Shown: positions 6,584 to 6,633 of the stretch, one piece after another
Layout: each line of letters begins with the position of its first letter
Numbering within the stretch: the first letter of the stretch is position 1
Translations under genes and position numbers: made by a program
Notes under the pieces: model-generated
Database searches by the model: none
Told to the model about the DNA's origin: nothing
What the model saw: the letters and a program-made list of their open reading frames with translations, nothing else
Origin: Minisyncoccota bacterium
GTDB lineage: Bacteria; Patescibacteriota; Minisyncoccia; Minisyncoccales; GCA-002788555
Direction of reading: 5' to 3'
Assembly: GCA_028697615.1 (NCBI GenBank)
Contig: JAQVET010000039.1
Coordinates: 1 to 6,633 of the forward strand
Length of the DNA: 6,633 nucleotides

Positions 6584-6633
6584 ATGGAAAAAGAATTTTT
6601 TATTATCGCCAATTGGAAGATGAATCCTACGAC
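6584..6633 (+). CDS. tpiA: Triosephosphate isomerase, N-terminal fragment (3' partial)
   Basis: Only the first 16 full codons lie in the window, reading MEKEFFIIANWKMNPT. The string ANWKMN near the N-terminus is the hallmark of triosephosphate isomerase; Asn10 and Lys12 would be the conserved active-site Asn and the catalytic Lys. The enzyme interconverts dihydroxyacetone phosphate and glyceraldehyde 3-phosphate in glycolysis. The ATG comes one base after the RNHCP stop, with no Shine-Dalgarno sequence, which suggests translational coupling or at least a shared message. The gene continues beyond the right edge, so its completeness cannot be judged. Confidence 0.88.
   Translation, partial: MEKEFFIIANWKMNPT

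Noticed and set aside
1..6633. Alternative genetic code with UGA as a sense codon, as in Gracilibacteria or SR1
   Set aside because: No visible stop is TGA, but five stops are too few to judge, and none of the long genes contains an in-frame TGA, which would be expected if UGA encoded glycine.

Overview
The window is AT-rich and densely packed, with every gene on the + strand. It reads as a piece of a small, streamlined bacterial chromosome. The protein styles suggest a Candidate Phyla Radiation (Patescibacteria, Parcubacteria-like) genome: a one-PDZ HtrA behind a single membrane anchor, a shortened ValRS with PPPNANAPLHIGHA and DHAGFET motifs, an RNHCP-domain protein, almost no Shine-Dalgarno sequences and gaps of 1-113 bases. 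That placement is an inference from protein features; no rRNA or marker phylogeny is available here. The genes are open under the standard code, and the visible stops are TAG and TAA only.

Layout: (1) 3-1250, the 3' part of an htrA/degP-type serine protease gene, entering from upstream. Its N-terminal membrane helix is visible, but its true start is outside the window. (2) 1293-3947, a full-length ClpB-type double AAA+ disaggregase that carries an LGF loop resembling the ClpP-docking loop of ClpC. (3) 3968-4057, an unlisted 29-residue reading frame with a basic N-terminus followed by one hydrophobic helix. It fills most of the only sizeable gap. (4) 4061-6235, valyl-tRNA synthetase with complete catalytic, editing and anticodon-binding parts but no C-terminal coiled-coil arm. 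(5) 6244-6582, a small cysteine-rich RNHCP-domain protein. (6) 6584 to the window end, the first 16 codons of triosephosphate isomerase.

The first two genes form a protein-quality-control pair: an extracytoplasmic protease/chaperone and a cytosolic disaggregase. The rest mixes translation (ValRS), a probable zinc protein of unknown role and glycolysis (TpiA). The small gaps suggest co-transcription, especially from the mini-ORF through tpiA. I see no convincing terminator, no heat-shock operator of the CIRCE type, no RNA gene, no mobile element and no CRISPR array.

I found no evidence for a large undescribed system. The points most worth following up are the ClpB/ClpC-like hybrid loop, the membrane mini-ORF in frame with valS across one TAG codon, and the truncated ValRS.
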